A DNA stretch of 39,482 nt from the NCBI GenBank assembly GCA_013141375.1, contig JABFRC010000080.1, positions 1 through 39,482 of the forward strand, in the 5' to 3' direction. The position numbers were made by a program, and so were the translations under genes. The stretch's first letter is position 1, and each line of letters opens with the position of its first letter. This document shows, one piece after another, positions 9,729-15,653 of this stretch. Below the pieces are notes generated by a model. That model was not told the DNA's origin. It saw only the letters and a list, made by a program, of their open reading frames with translations, and did no database searches. The stretch is from Methylococcaceae bacterium (GTDB lineage Bacteria > Pseudomonadota > Gammaproteobacteria > Methylococcales > Methylomonadaceae).

Positions 9729-10694
9729 TTACTGTGTTAGTGCGCCACCACAACTGCTGCCTTGGCCTGCGGTGCAGCCGTAGCAATGCTGTCTGACGGT
9801 AATGGGCGAGCCAATCATTGCTTGATTGACCAAATCGCTTAAATGTACTTTATCCCTCGAATAAATGCCCAATGGCAGTCCCAGCATCTGGTTAAAATCA
9901 CAATCGTAAACAAAGCCTTGCCAGTCAACACTTAATGTATTCCGGCACATCACTTTGGCCAGATTTTCCTGCTGATGGTTATCTTTTAATAATTGAAGAT
10001 AGTCCTCAAACAAGCCTTTGCTCAAAAGCATGCTGCCGAATCGTTGTATAGGTAAATTTGCCAACACAAACAGGTTGTTAAAAACGATACCGTAGTGAAA
10101 TTGTAGATACTGTTTATAGACGTGTTCTAGGGTATGCTGTTCCGGCGGCAATTGAGCGCCTTGCGGATTAAATACCAGATTAAGTATAAGGCCGCTATCG
10201 GGTTGACCAAAGCCTAGCTGGTTGAGCTTTTTTAGCGCTGCCAAACTAGAAGTAAAAGTCCCCTTGCCGCGTTGTTTATCCACGTTATCTTCCAGGTAAC
10301 AGGGTAGGGAGGCGACTATTTCAACGCCATTTTCTGCAAGAAATCCTGCCATGTCTTCATAATCTGGTTGTTCAAGAATCACCAAGTTACAACGGTCAAT
10401 GACGGATACGCCCATTTCTCGTGCGAGACTCACCAGTGTTTTAAAGTGAGGATTCATTTCCGGCGCGCCACCTGTCATATCTAAAGTCTTCAGCTTATGT
10501 CGATCGATAAAATCCAGTACTAAATCGATGGTGAGCTTATCCATTAATTCCGTGCGCTTTGGACCCGCGTTTACATGGCAGTGGGTGCAGCTAAGGTTAC
10601 ACAAGTAGCCCAGGTTGACTTGGAGTGTTGTGAGGGCATGCCTAGTGATGGCCGGAAAATCAGTGGATTCAAGATGAGGAAGGGTTTCGTGCAT
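9729..10694 (-). CDS. arsS: Arsenosugar biosynthesis radical SAM protein ArsS-like
   Basis: This 321-residue radical SAM protein has the [4Fe-4S]-binding motif CNLSCTHC (C32, C36, C39) followed by HVNAGPKRTE, which is characteristic of ArsS. The DMTGGAPEMNPHF segment is the SAM-binding GGEP-like motif. The C-terminal DUF3641-type region contains DCDFNQMLGLPLG and the cysteine tail HCYGCTAGQGSSCGGAL. ArsS is proposed to add a deoxyadenosyl group to dimethylarsenite in the route to arsenosugars. Some relatives are selenoproteins in the C-terminal tail; here only cysteines are seen. No arsM methyltransferase is in the window. The start is six bases after the upstream DUF3047 gene, so the two are likely co-transcribed. 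Confidence 0.88.
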   Translation of the reverse strand: MHETLPHLESTDFPAITRHALTTLQVNLGYLCNLSCTHCHVNAGPKRTELMDKLTIDLVLDFIDRHKLKTLDMTGGAPEMNPHFKTLVSLAREMGVSVIDRCNLVILEQPDYEDMAGFLAENGVEIVASLPCYLEDNVDKQRGKGTFTSSLAALKKLNQLGFGQPDSGLILNLVFNPQGAQLPPEQHTLEHVYKQYLQFHYGIVFNNLFVLANLPIQRFGSMLLSKGLFEDYLQLLKDNHQQENLAKVMCRNTLSVDWQGFVYDCDFNQMLGLPLGIYSRDKVHLSDLVNQAMIGSPITVRQHCYGCTAGQGSSCGGALTQ

Positions 10695-10700
10695 ATTGGT

Positions 10701-11366
10701 TTAGTTTGCGGTGAAGTAGATATCGCCATAGTAGGTGGTCGCTTTTCCATGGCTATTGTCAGTGTCGGTCATGATAGCGATGGCATCAATGTAACGAATG
10801 TCCTCGCCGAAATACTGCTTAAGGTCGGCCAGAATATTGCGCTTTTCGTTAAACCAGGTTCCGGTGGGGTCGGCAGAACTCCTTAGTGCAAGCATTACGG
10901 CATGATCTCCTGCAAAAGCATTCGGCCAGCTTGTGCCTTTGCTTGATGTATTTGCCCAAACATAGTTGATCGCTTTGGTCTGCCAAAAAGCCAGTCCCCC
11001 GCTGATGATGACATAGACACGGGCAGCATAATCGTCGCCCTCTTTTACTTGCTCATTAGTAGTATTTAGGCGGCTTTCAATACGCCAGCGCCAGTTTAAT
11101 ATGGGTGTGCTTTGCAGATCGATACGCTGTTTTTTGACCAACCCGGAAGCGCTATTTAGACTTTCTGCTTTTAAAGCTGTAGTGCAGTCAAGTTGGACAA
11201 GTTTATAGTCGGTTTTATTTTTGAAAATTTGGTCTTCCCACTGATCTAGCGATTCACTCGAAAAGGAGGCTATGGGAAGTTTGACATTATTGGTTGCTGC
11301 AAAAAGCAGGGGGCTTAAAGATGTCAATGTGACTAAGGTAATGAAATTTAAGTATTTATTGATCAT
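10701..11366 (-). CDS. Secreted DUF3047 family protein
   Basis: This 221-residue protein has an N-terminal signal peptide (MINKYLNFITLVTLTSLSPLLFAAT, cleavage likely near residue 24), so it is probably periplasmic. The body matches the DUF3047 pattern: LNWRWRIE, DDYAARVYVI, INYVWAN and IAIMTDTDNSHGKATTYYGDIYF near the C-terminus. The fold is likely a beta-sandwich; no enzymatic function is established for the family. It lies just upstream of arsS on the same strand with a six-base gap. A link with arsenic or membrane processes is only suggested by that position. Confidence 0.8.
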   Translation of the reverse strand: MINKYLNFITLVTLTSLSPLLFAATNNVKLPIASFSSESLDQWEDQIFKNKTDYKLVQLDCTTALKAESLNSASGLVKKQRIDLQSTPILNWRWRIESRLNTTNEQVKEGDDYAARVYVIISGGLAFWQTKAINYVWANTSSKGTSWPNAFAGDHAVMLALRSSADPTGTWFNEKRNILADLKQYFGEDIRYIDAIAIMTDTDNSHGKATTYYGDIYFTAN

Positions 11367-11449
11367 TGTTATAGTTTTAACAATAATTAAATAGTCAACA
11401 CTATCTCAAAAAAATACGAGGAGGCCTAGGTTTATTTTTTCCATTGCTA

Positions 11450-11455
11450 TATAAT
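11450..11455 (+). promoter_or_regulatory. -10 box of the tRNA-Leu promoter
   Basis: A perfect TATAAT lies 23 bases upstream of the mature tRNA-Leu 5' end and is followed by a GC-rich discriminator (ACGCAC). The -35 region is AT-rich and not a good consensus match. Confidence 0.6.
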
Positions 11456-11478
11456 ACGCACTTCGCACTGATTACAAT

Positions 11479-11565
11479 GCCTCGGTGGCGAAATTGGTAG
11501 ACGCAAGGGACTTAAAATCCCTCGTTCGAAAGGACGTGCCGGTTCGACTCCGGCCCGAGGCACCA
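11479..11565 (+). tRNA. tRNA-Leu (anticodon UAA)
   Basis: The gene starts GCCTCGGTGGCG and ends CCCGAGGC followed by ACCA, giving a seven-base acceptor stem. The anticodon stem-loop is GGGACTTAAAATCCC with anticodon TAA. A long variable arm follows, as expected for a class II tRNA, then the T-arm GCCGGTTCGACTCCGGC. CCA is encoded. The 3' half is the insertion site of the integrative element: bases 11510-11565 recur perfectly at 23255-23310. The tRNA remains intact because the element supplies the 3' portion. Confidence 0.97.
11510..11565 (+). repeat. Left attachment site (tRNA-Leu 3' end copy 1)
   Basis: This 56-base segment from ACTTAAAATCC to the CCA end is identical to 23255-23310. With one mismatch the identity continues 17 bases further (AAAAAACAAGGGCTTA), giving 73 aligned bases. 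It is the left boundary of the tRNA-targeted element. Confidence 0.93.
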
Positions 11566-11572
11566 TAAAAAA

Positions 11573-11607
11573 CAAGGGCTTATGCAATCTGCAAAGCTCT
11601 TTTTTTA
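11573..11607 (+). terminator. Terminator behind tRNA-Leu supplied by the element
   Basis: AAGGGCTTATGCA, loop ATC, TGCAAAGCTCTT and a run of T residues form a stem with one bulged A. It ends transcription of the reconstituted tRNA. It differs from the presumably original terminator, now displaced to 23319-23352. Confidence 0.7.
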
Positions 11608-12050
11608 TACCTAAAATTTACGGGTCAACCTCTGGTCAACTTTGAAAATTAAGCTTCAAAATAGTTTGGTGGCCCTAGAGCATAAATTTCGGCCATTAAT
11701 CTACTAAATCACCCGTAACAATTGCCAGCAATTCATGCGTAAATAAGCAAGAGCTATCCGTCCTTGGTTATTGCTGTATTGTTATCTTTTAGCCAATGGC
11801 GTTCTCTTTTAACGCCATTGCATTGAATGGTTTAATTTTACAGGCTTTTTGGAAAACCCGAACAATGCTTAAGATACCTTATTTCATTTCATCTTTTATC
11901 TAGCTGTAACAGTAATTTGTTTATTTGACTCATGCATGCGTAACTTTTGCATGTAGATTAAGGGGTAAATGCCAATACCTATTTGCATTGGGTACGAAAA
12001 ATCGTAGGGTTCCTGATGCGCGGTTACTCGATTGCCTTTTTTGAATTAAA
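11583..12050. other. Gene-free left arm of the integrative element
   Basis: No convincing gene is seen in these 468 bases. The segment contains the GGTCAAC repeat pair at 11620-11648. It also contains a perfect 9-bp inverted repeat, AATGGCGTT/AACGCCATT (11795-11819, 7-base loop), which is not followed by a T-run and so could be a protein-binding site. The rest is AT-rich without recognisable structure. Confidence 0.5.
11620..11648 (+). repeat. Left arm-type integrase-site candidate (GGTCAAC repeat)
   Basis: Two tandem GGTCAAC motifs followed by TTTGAAA lie about 55 bases inside the left attachment site. An almost identical arrangement lies at 23103-23130, about 125 bases inside the right one, in the same orientation. 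Tyrosine integrases of this class bind short tandem arm sites near both ends, which is the inferred role. Confidence 0.5.
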
Positions 12051-12160
12051 TGCGTATTCCGACCAAAAACAGCCAGTCATTCTGATTGAAAACAGCCACC
12101 TGTTCCGATGTGAAGTCGGCCGCCGATTCCGGTCGCAAAACCGCCACCAATTTCGATATG
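12051..12160 (-). repeat. Left IS21-like multi-repeat end
   Basis: Read on the - strand toward the outside, the repeats are CCGGAATCGGCGGC, ATCGGAACAGGTGGCTGTTT, ATCAGAATGACTGGCTGTTT and the terminal TCGGAATACGCA. They mirror the array at 14931-15021. Confidence 0.6.
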
Positions 12161-12271
12161 ATTACACCAATAGTGTATGGCAGCTTTTGGAAGTGGCGAA
12201 TTGTCGCAATCGACCCCTTCCTGACATTCGAAGCCTTGCGCTCAATGTCGGTAGGGGTTCAATGAGCTGCC

Positions 12272-12358
12272 ATTCAACGCAGAGTTAAGTGGCGCCACGC
12301 TTGGCCTTTCCGAAGCGACGCGAGAGCTGTTGGCGTCCACTTGAACGCCCGGTTAGGC
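12272..12358 (-). repeat. attC site A (87 bp)
   Basis: In the - orientation the site starts GCCTAAC (R'' box) and continues with L'' GTTCAAGTGGACGCCA. After about 33 spacer bases come L' TGGCGCCACTTAAC and R' GTTGAAT, which fits GTTRRRY. The two inner arms pair fully except for an extra C and an extra A in L'', the classic extrahelical bases that give an attC its direction. The direction agrees with the leftward cassette genes. Confidence 0.82.
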
Positions 12359-12572
12359 TGGTGGCAGATGCTGAGATTGGCCGAACTACCTTGGCCTGAT
12401 TTGCATTGAGGCACCGTGCCTCCTGAAGGATTGTTTGTGAGCCGCATGACAGCTGGTTTACCGTAGCGCAGACTATGCGAGCCGCCAAGCTGGGGCGGCG
12501 AAGCCGCGACCGTGGGCTGCCTGTGCTGTGGCTTGCCTCGGCACAAAACATGACAATGGAAAGTGAAGACAT
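12285..12572 (-). CDS. Possible cassette ORF running into attC A (doubtful)
   Basis: A 95-residue open frame follows the terminator at 12577-12604 and runs through attC A. It has no ribosome-binding site, and its composition is rich in S, R and A with no recognisable domain. Its last 20 residues are simply translated attC sequence. A second frame of 105 residues overlaps it. It may be non-coding; it is listed because this is otherwise a gene-free part of the third cassette. The perfect palindrome GAGGCACCGTGCCTC lies inside at 12408-12422. Confidence 0.2.
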   Translation of the reverse strand: MSSLSIVMFCAEASHSTGSPRSRLRRPSLAARIVCATVNQLSCGSQTILQEARCLNANQAKVVRPISASATSLTGRSSGRQQLSRRFGKAKRGAT

Positions 12573-12576
12573 TCCG

Positions 12577-12604
12577 AAAAAAAGCCCGCACTAGGCGGGC
12601 TTCA
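12577..12604 (-). terminator. Intrinsic terminator in the third cassette
   Basis: On the - strand GCCCGCC, TAGT, GCGGGC is followed by seven T residues. It would end transcripts from the small ORF at 12618-12707 and from the cassettes upstream of it. Confidence 0.85.
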
Positions 12605-12607
12605 TGA

Positions 12608-12851
12608 GCAAGTCAACTTACGGTAGCACACTCACATTCATCAAAGAACTAACTGCCAATCCGATTGAGAATTTTTTGAAAGAAATTTGCCAATTTTTTG
12701 CACCCATATTGATACCTCCATCATTGTTAAGTTTTACCGAAGCTTCACTTGTTTTGTGTTGAGAGGGGCTCAATTTGGAAATACATCCAATGGTCGCCAC
12801 CTTATGGTGAGTGATAGAGCTCGGGCCCTGTGTTCCCGTAAGTTGACTTGC
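12608..12851. repeat. 16-bp perfect inverted repeat flanking the 29-residue ORF
   Basis: GCAAGTCAACTTACGG at 12608-12623 recurs in inverse orientation (CCGTAAGTTGACTTGC) at 12836-12851. The left copy overlaps the stop of the small ORF. The 212 bases between hold only that ORF and its leader. Whether this is a pairing element in the RNA or a trace of a small mobile unit cannot be decided. Confidence 0.7.
12618..12707 (-). CDS. Small peptide, 29 residues, in the third cassette
   Basis: The peptide MGAKNWQISFKKFSIGLAVS... ends NVSVLP. It starts at an ATG preceded by GGAGGTATCAAT, a strong ribosome-binding site with ideal spacing. A longer frame exists from a GTG at 12800, but the ribosome-binding site favours the ATG. 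The middle (FSIGLAVSSLMNVSVL) is hydrophobic enough for a short membrane-associated helix, preceded by lysines. It is the best-supported coding element of the cassette between attC A and attC B, sits inside the 16-bp inverted repeat and is followed by a strong terminator. Its function is unknown; small membrane peptides in cassettes could be toxins or regulators, but nothing here proves that. Confidence 0.5.
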   Translation of the reverse strand: MGAKNWQISFKKFSIGLAVSSLMNVSVLP

Positions 12852-12951
12852 GCTCTTGATTGAAAGGTAAGGATTCTTCCGGGGGGCGAACGGAAGTACT
12901 GCATCCCTGAAGATGGATTGTACTAAGGAGCAGTGATTTTCGCAAGCGCGA

Positions 12952-13041
12952 GCCTAACGTAGAGCTAACCGGGCGCGGCACGGAAAGCTGAATAAACAAT
13001 ACCGAATTATAACCGCGCTCCGGTTGAGCGCCATGTTATGA
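12952..13041 (-). repeat. attC site B (90 bp)
   Basis: In the - orientation L'' is GCTCAACCGGAGCGCGG, the partner L' is CCGCGCCCGGTTAGC, and R' is GTTAGGC, a perfect GTTRRRY. Extrahelical C and A bases in L'' set the direction leftward. The sequence is nearly identical to site C at 13711-13800 and has the same length. Confidence 0.88.
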
Positions 13042-13056
13042 CTTACATCCAAGCTT

Positions 13057-13299
13057 TTAGTCATACTTTAAGTACGATGAGACATCCTTTACTTTCGCCA
13101 TTTCTTGATCAATATGCTGCTGACTGCAACTTTGCGATTTCAGCCAATCTTCTATACCTGCCAGATAATCCGCAAGACCAACATTCTCTTTATTCGCAGC
13201 TTCAAGGAGTTCCGCCGCTCTCTCGGAGTCATTTGCATGACCGGCAAACTTCTTATCAGCAACACCAAAAGCACCCGATATTTTATCTTTCCAGCTCAT
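13057..13299 (-). CDS. Cassette-encoded hypothetical protein (80 residues)
   Basis: The protein starts MSWKDKISGAFGVADKKFAG after the ribosome-binding site GGAGAATTAA. It ends 15 bases before attC B, the normal place for a cassette gene. It is highly charged and predicted helical, with ERAAELLEAANKE and QQHIDQEMAKVKD segments; no signal peptide or membrane helix is seen. I do not recognise the family. It shares a cassette with the 119-residue gene upstream unless the half attC between them (13322-13352) was once complete. Confidence 0.7.
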   Translation of the reverse strand: MSWKDKISGAFGVADKKFAGHANDSERAAELLEAANKENVGLADYLAGIEDWLKSQSCSQQHIDQEMAKVKDVSSYLKYD

Positions 13300-13321
13300 T
13301 TAATTCTCCGATTTCGATTTA

Positions 13322-13352
13322 GTTATAACGTAAAGCTAAGGGGCGGGCGCGA
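13322..13352 (-). repeat. Half attC (right arm only)
   Basis: In the - orientation CGCGCCCGCCCCTTAGCTTTACGTTAT closely resembles the right arms of sites B and C (CGCGCCCGGTTAGCTCTACGTTA). No complementary left arm is found upstream; that place is coding sequence of the 119-residue gene, whose TAG stop lies inside the half-site. It may be a remnant of a cassette junction whose left half was lost or replaced. Confidence 0.5.
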
Positions 13353-13695
13353 TAGCGACCGCATTGAACGTAACCATAATGGCATTGCCGGCCAATTCAC
13401 AAGAGACTAAGCCTTCGTGGCGCAATACCGCGCAGAGAAAAGAGCCATGCCTTGGCGTTAATGCATTTCCCAAGCCGGCTAGATACTCACCGACACCGCC
13501 GGGAGTTGGATTGTCCATAGAAAAGCCGCCGGGTACCCGCTGATTTTGGAAATGCTCTCTCACGTTCTGAATTATTTCAGCATTAATCGTGAAATCGCCG
13601 GATTCAAATTCGATAGTAATTCCTTCCTGCGCACTACCACGATACGTAAAAGTAGTTCTTACGTGTTCGGAACCGCATGTTTCTATGGTTGGCAT
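13336..13695 (-). CDS. Cassette-encoded hypothetical protein (119 residues)
   Basis: It starts MPTIETCGSEHVRTTFTYRG just after attC C, with the strong ribosome-binding site AAGGAGAATTC. A longer frame runs upstream through attC C but is only translated recombination site. The protein looks like a small soluble alpha/beta protein (TFTYRGSAQEGITIEF, then EYLAGLGNALTPRHG). I do not recognise the family. The last residues (AIAPAP) come from the half attC, so the original C-terminus may have been altered by recombination. Confidence 0.65.
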   Translation of the reverse strand: MPTIETCGSEHVRTTFTYRGSAQEGITIEFESGDFTINAEIIQNVREHFQNQRVPGGFSMDNPTPGGVGEYLAGLGNALTPRHGSFLCAVLRHEGLVSCELAGNAIMVTFNAVAIAPAP

Positions 13696-13710
13696 GAATT
13701 CTCCTTGTAT

Positions 13711-13800
13711 GCATAACGTAGAGCTAACCGGGCGCGGCCCGGAAAGCTGAAAAAACAAAACCGCATTATAACCGCGCTCCGGTTGAGCGCCATGTTAGAC
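13711..13800 (-). repeat. attC site C (90 bp)
   Basis: In the - orientation it opens with GTCTAAC (R''), then L'' GCTCAACCGGAGCGCGG, a spacer, L' CCGCGCCCGGTTAGC and R' GTTATGC. The R'' box contains the stop codon of the 252-residue gene, as is common for cassettes. It differs from site B at only a handful of positions, so the two probably come from the same integron family. Confidence 0.88.
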
Positions 13801-14553
13801 GCGCGGGCGTATGTAGCCAAGCAACTCGTCTGGAGAGACAACTTTGATGCCATATTTTTCGCACACACTTTTCAGATTGATATCGCTAAAAATAGAAGAT
13901 ATCCCTGCACCGCTAGCTTTATCGTTTGTACAGAAGTAGTCAATTCCATAGCCGTAATGCGCCGCAATTGCATCACCATCAACCCATTCCGCGATATTTT
14001 TTGCAAACTGCTTATCAGTTAGGCTGGTGTCATTTATGGTTTTTTCCACCAAGCCATTTCCAGAGTTTTTCAGAATATCTTTATCTAATTTCCCCTTTCC
14101 AGCGCCTAGGCTTTCAATGAAGCGAAGCACATCAAATGTTCTATCTAAGCGCTCAGTGAGTGGAAACTTTATGTCTTTAGCTGCGTACTCTGCAGACGGA
14201 TCAATTCCATGACCGCCAATCCTCGGGGTCCGTATGAATTTAAAACCCATACCAATAGCCTTTGGAATGGCTTCTTTCAAATATTCTGACAACTTTGGAG
14301 GTGGTGTTCCTTCAGAAACCCTCGGCTCCTCATTGCCAATTTGTATTGAAATAGTAGGTTTGAATTTGGCTATGTGTTTTTTTCTATCTTGCTTTTGAAT
14401 CGTTTCTAGTGTGACGATGCCCTCAAAAAAATAAGGGTCAATTGCCTTTTGTAGAATTAAATCGTGGATTTCAAGAAAACATGGGGAAGCACTTCTCTTT
14501 GCATCATCAACAACACTTTCCCATACATTTGAATCGAAAGTAACAGAAACCAT
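13795..14553 (-). CDS. Cassette-encoded PIN-like domain protein (252 residues)
   Basis: The N-terminus MVSVTFDSNVWESVV has the beta-strand plus aspartate (D7) typical of PIN-domain nucleases. The C-terminal part, EWVDGDAIAAHYGYGIDYFCTND, matches the distal PIN motif with acidic residues and a terminal TND. A central insert of about 130 residues makes it longer than a usual VapC toxin. I infer a PIN-like RNase, possibly a toxin; no antitoxin gene is adjacent. The ribosome-binding site is AGGTGAAG before the ATG at 14553. The stop codon lies inside the R'' box of attC C, so this is the first gene of the array. Confidence 0.65.
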   Translation of the reverse strand: MVSVTFDSNVWESVVDDAKRSASPCFLEIHDLILQKAIDPYFFEGIVTLETIQKQDRKKHIAKFKPTISIQIGNEEPRVSEGTPPPKLSEYLKEAIPKAIGMGFKFIRTPRIGGHGIDPSAEYAAKDIKFPLTERLDRTFDVLRFIESLGAGKGKLDKDILKNSGNGLVEKTINDTSLTDKQFAKNIAEWVDGDAIAAHYGYGIDYFCTNDKASGAGISSIFSDINLKSVCEKYGIKVVSPDELLGYIRPRV

Positions 14554-14581
14554 AGAACTTCACCTTTGATGATTGCGGGGT

Positions 14582-14588
14582 GTCCAAC
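14582..14588 (-). other. Possible upstream recombination core (GTTGGAC) before the first cassette
   Basis: GTTGGAC on the - strand fits the GTTRRRY core and lies 29 bases upstream of the PIN-like gene start, where an attC right end or an attI would be expected. The preceding bases AGCTTAATAACTT loosely resemble an L' arm. No matching left arm is seen, so an eroded attC or attI is possible but unproven. Confidence 0.25.
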
Positions 14589-14715
14589 AAGTTATTAAGC
14601 TGTTAACAGTATATCTACCGCGAAACCTGGGTCGCAACAATAAATTCGTGAACTACAAGGATTTTTCCCTTCCGTTTCATCCAAACTGAGCCAATAGGTG
14701 AAATTGGAGGTTGTC

Positions 14716-14811
14716 ATGTTGACTGTTACCGCATTCCTGAGTCAGGCGTTCGAGTCACAGCTTAGCTTACGCAAAATTCCGGACCAGCAACGCCGGGATT
14801 TTCAAAGGTGA
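14716..14811 (+). CDS. Possible small ORF of 31 residues
   Basis: MLTVTAFLSQAFESQLSLRK... starts after TTGGAGGTTGTC, a good ribosome-binding site, and ends with TGA at 14809. It could be a small gene or a remnant of a longer protein. I do not recognise it, and it has no counterpart among the other genes here. Confidence 0.3.
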   Translation: MLTVTAFLSQAFESQLSLRKIPDQQRRDFQR

Positions 14812-14930
14812 CTTTTTTATCTTGAAATTTAAGTGAATAATCATCGGCGGCAATGAGCCAGTTTGCAGTCATTGATCAATGAGTCTTCGGTGTCAACTTT
14901 TGGCCGATCCAAGGCGTTCAAAATCTGGCA

Positions 14931-15021
14931 GGTTATGCATCGGAATACCTGGTGGGCTTGAAGTCGGAATAGGCGGCTGTTTTGGAGTAAGAATCGGTGG
15001 CAGTTTTCATCGGAATATGCA
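14931..15021 (+). repeat. Right IS21-like multi-repeat end
   Basis: Four spaced units read outward on the + strand: ATCGGAATACCTGGTGGG, AGTCGGAATAGGCGGCTGTT, GTAAGAATCGGTGGCAGTTT and terminal ATCGGAATATGCA. They are the inverted counterpart of the array at 12051-12160 and end in CA. Confidence 0.6.
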
Positions 15022-15308
15022 CTAATGTATTGGTGTTTTGATAACCATGAAATTACATATAGTCAGATGGTGAAATCCTGCGCATCAGAAGAAAAGGCTA
15101 AGTCTAGCTTCTTTAAGAAAACCGGAATAGAACTGTGAGCCTCAAAAAACCCATTCAGGTCATAGTACGATATGCTCACCACGAACGGAAGCTATCGATT
15201 TATATAGAACCGTTCGCGCTGAGTTTATCGAAGGGCAAGGTTTTTCGAGGTTCCCAACTATGCCTTATGCTAATATAAAATTTTTAGATTTATTAGTAAG
15301 GCGATAAT

Positions 15309-15653
15309 ATGGGTTTTTTTTCTCGTTATAGTGATAGTGACAAGATAAATCATATTGCTTTAATTATCATGGCGTATGAATCTGATGCATACTTACATAT
15401 TGAACGCTACCCTATAGATGTTGGCCGATTCTGGATAGAATATAAAAAAGAATGGGAAAATGGTTCAGTTTCTAGGAGTTTAGAATCTTATGAGACTCCA
15501 GCTGCGCAATTGCGCCGTTTGTCAGCTTTAGAGCATATAACAAATATTGAAATAACGGGGAGCGGGGTACTCCCATATTACGATGCCATTGAAATACTTA
15601 AGCCGCTGTTTCTTAAAATACGCCAACTAGAAGAGAAGATAAAGTTACTTTAA
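15309..15653 (+). CDS. Hypothetical protein (114 residues)
   Basis: The protein begins MGFFSRYSDSDKINHIALII, preceded by the ribosome-binding site AAGGCGA. It has hydrophobic strands at the N-terminus and ends in a charged helix (FLKIRQLEEKIKLL). No signal peptide or known motif is visible and I do not recognise the family. It is the only convincing + strand gene inside the integrative element and stands between the cassette unit and the leftward operon, so it may be an independent accessory gene. The region upstream is AT-rich, unlike the neighbouring operon. Confidence 0.6.
   Translation: MGFFSRYSDSDKINHIALIIMAYESDAYLHIERYPIDVGRFWIEYKKEWENGSVSRSLESYETPAAQLRRLSALEHITNIEITGSGVLPYYDAIEILKPLFLKIRQLEEKIKLL

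Larger units (their letters stand above)
12051..15021. mobile_element. Transposase-less unit with IS21-like ends carrying gene cassettes
   Basis: The segment begins TGCGTATTCCGA and, read from its other end, begins TGCATATTCCGA. Each end continues inward with three to four degenerate repeats of about 22-24 bases of the form TCGGAATnnnTGGC-GTTTT, in inverted orientation relative to each other. Multiple internal terminal repeats, TG...CA termini and this repeat style are typical of IS21-family elements. No istA or istB gene lies inside, and no clear target-site duplication is seen. The cargo is the cassette array at 12272-14588. I infer a unit that could be moved in trans by an IS21-type transposase. 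Confidence 0.55.
14589..15308. other. Mostly gene-free segment around the right IS21-like end
   Basis: This 720-base stretch holds a possible 31-residue ORF (14716-14811), the right multi-repeat end (14931-15021) and, outside the unit, about 290 bases without a clear gene. A REP-like imperfect motif, GTTCGCGCTGAGTTTATCGA, occurs near 15210. The 3' part is the leader of the gene at 15309. Confidence 0.45.

Noticed and set aside
11983-12288. 101-codon + strand frame at the left IS21-like end
   Set aside because: It runs through the terminal repeat array and into attC A, has no ribosome-binding site and resembles no protein.
12802-12999. 65-codon - strand frame across attC B
   Set aside because: Its first half is translated attC sequence, and the same opening (QLSVPRPVSSTL) appears at the other attC, showing that it comes from the site and not from a gene.
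12051-15021. CRISPR array, because of the spaced 22-24 base repeats at both ends
   Set aside because: The repeats are degenerate, few, directly abutting without unique spacers, and inverted between the two ends, as in insertion-sequence termini; no cas genes are present.
15205-15240. REP-like motif GTTCGCGCTGAGTTTATCGA as a functional element
   Set aside because: It is a single degenerate copy without an inverted partner; mentioned only under the gene-free segment.
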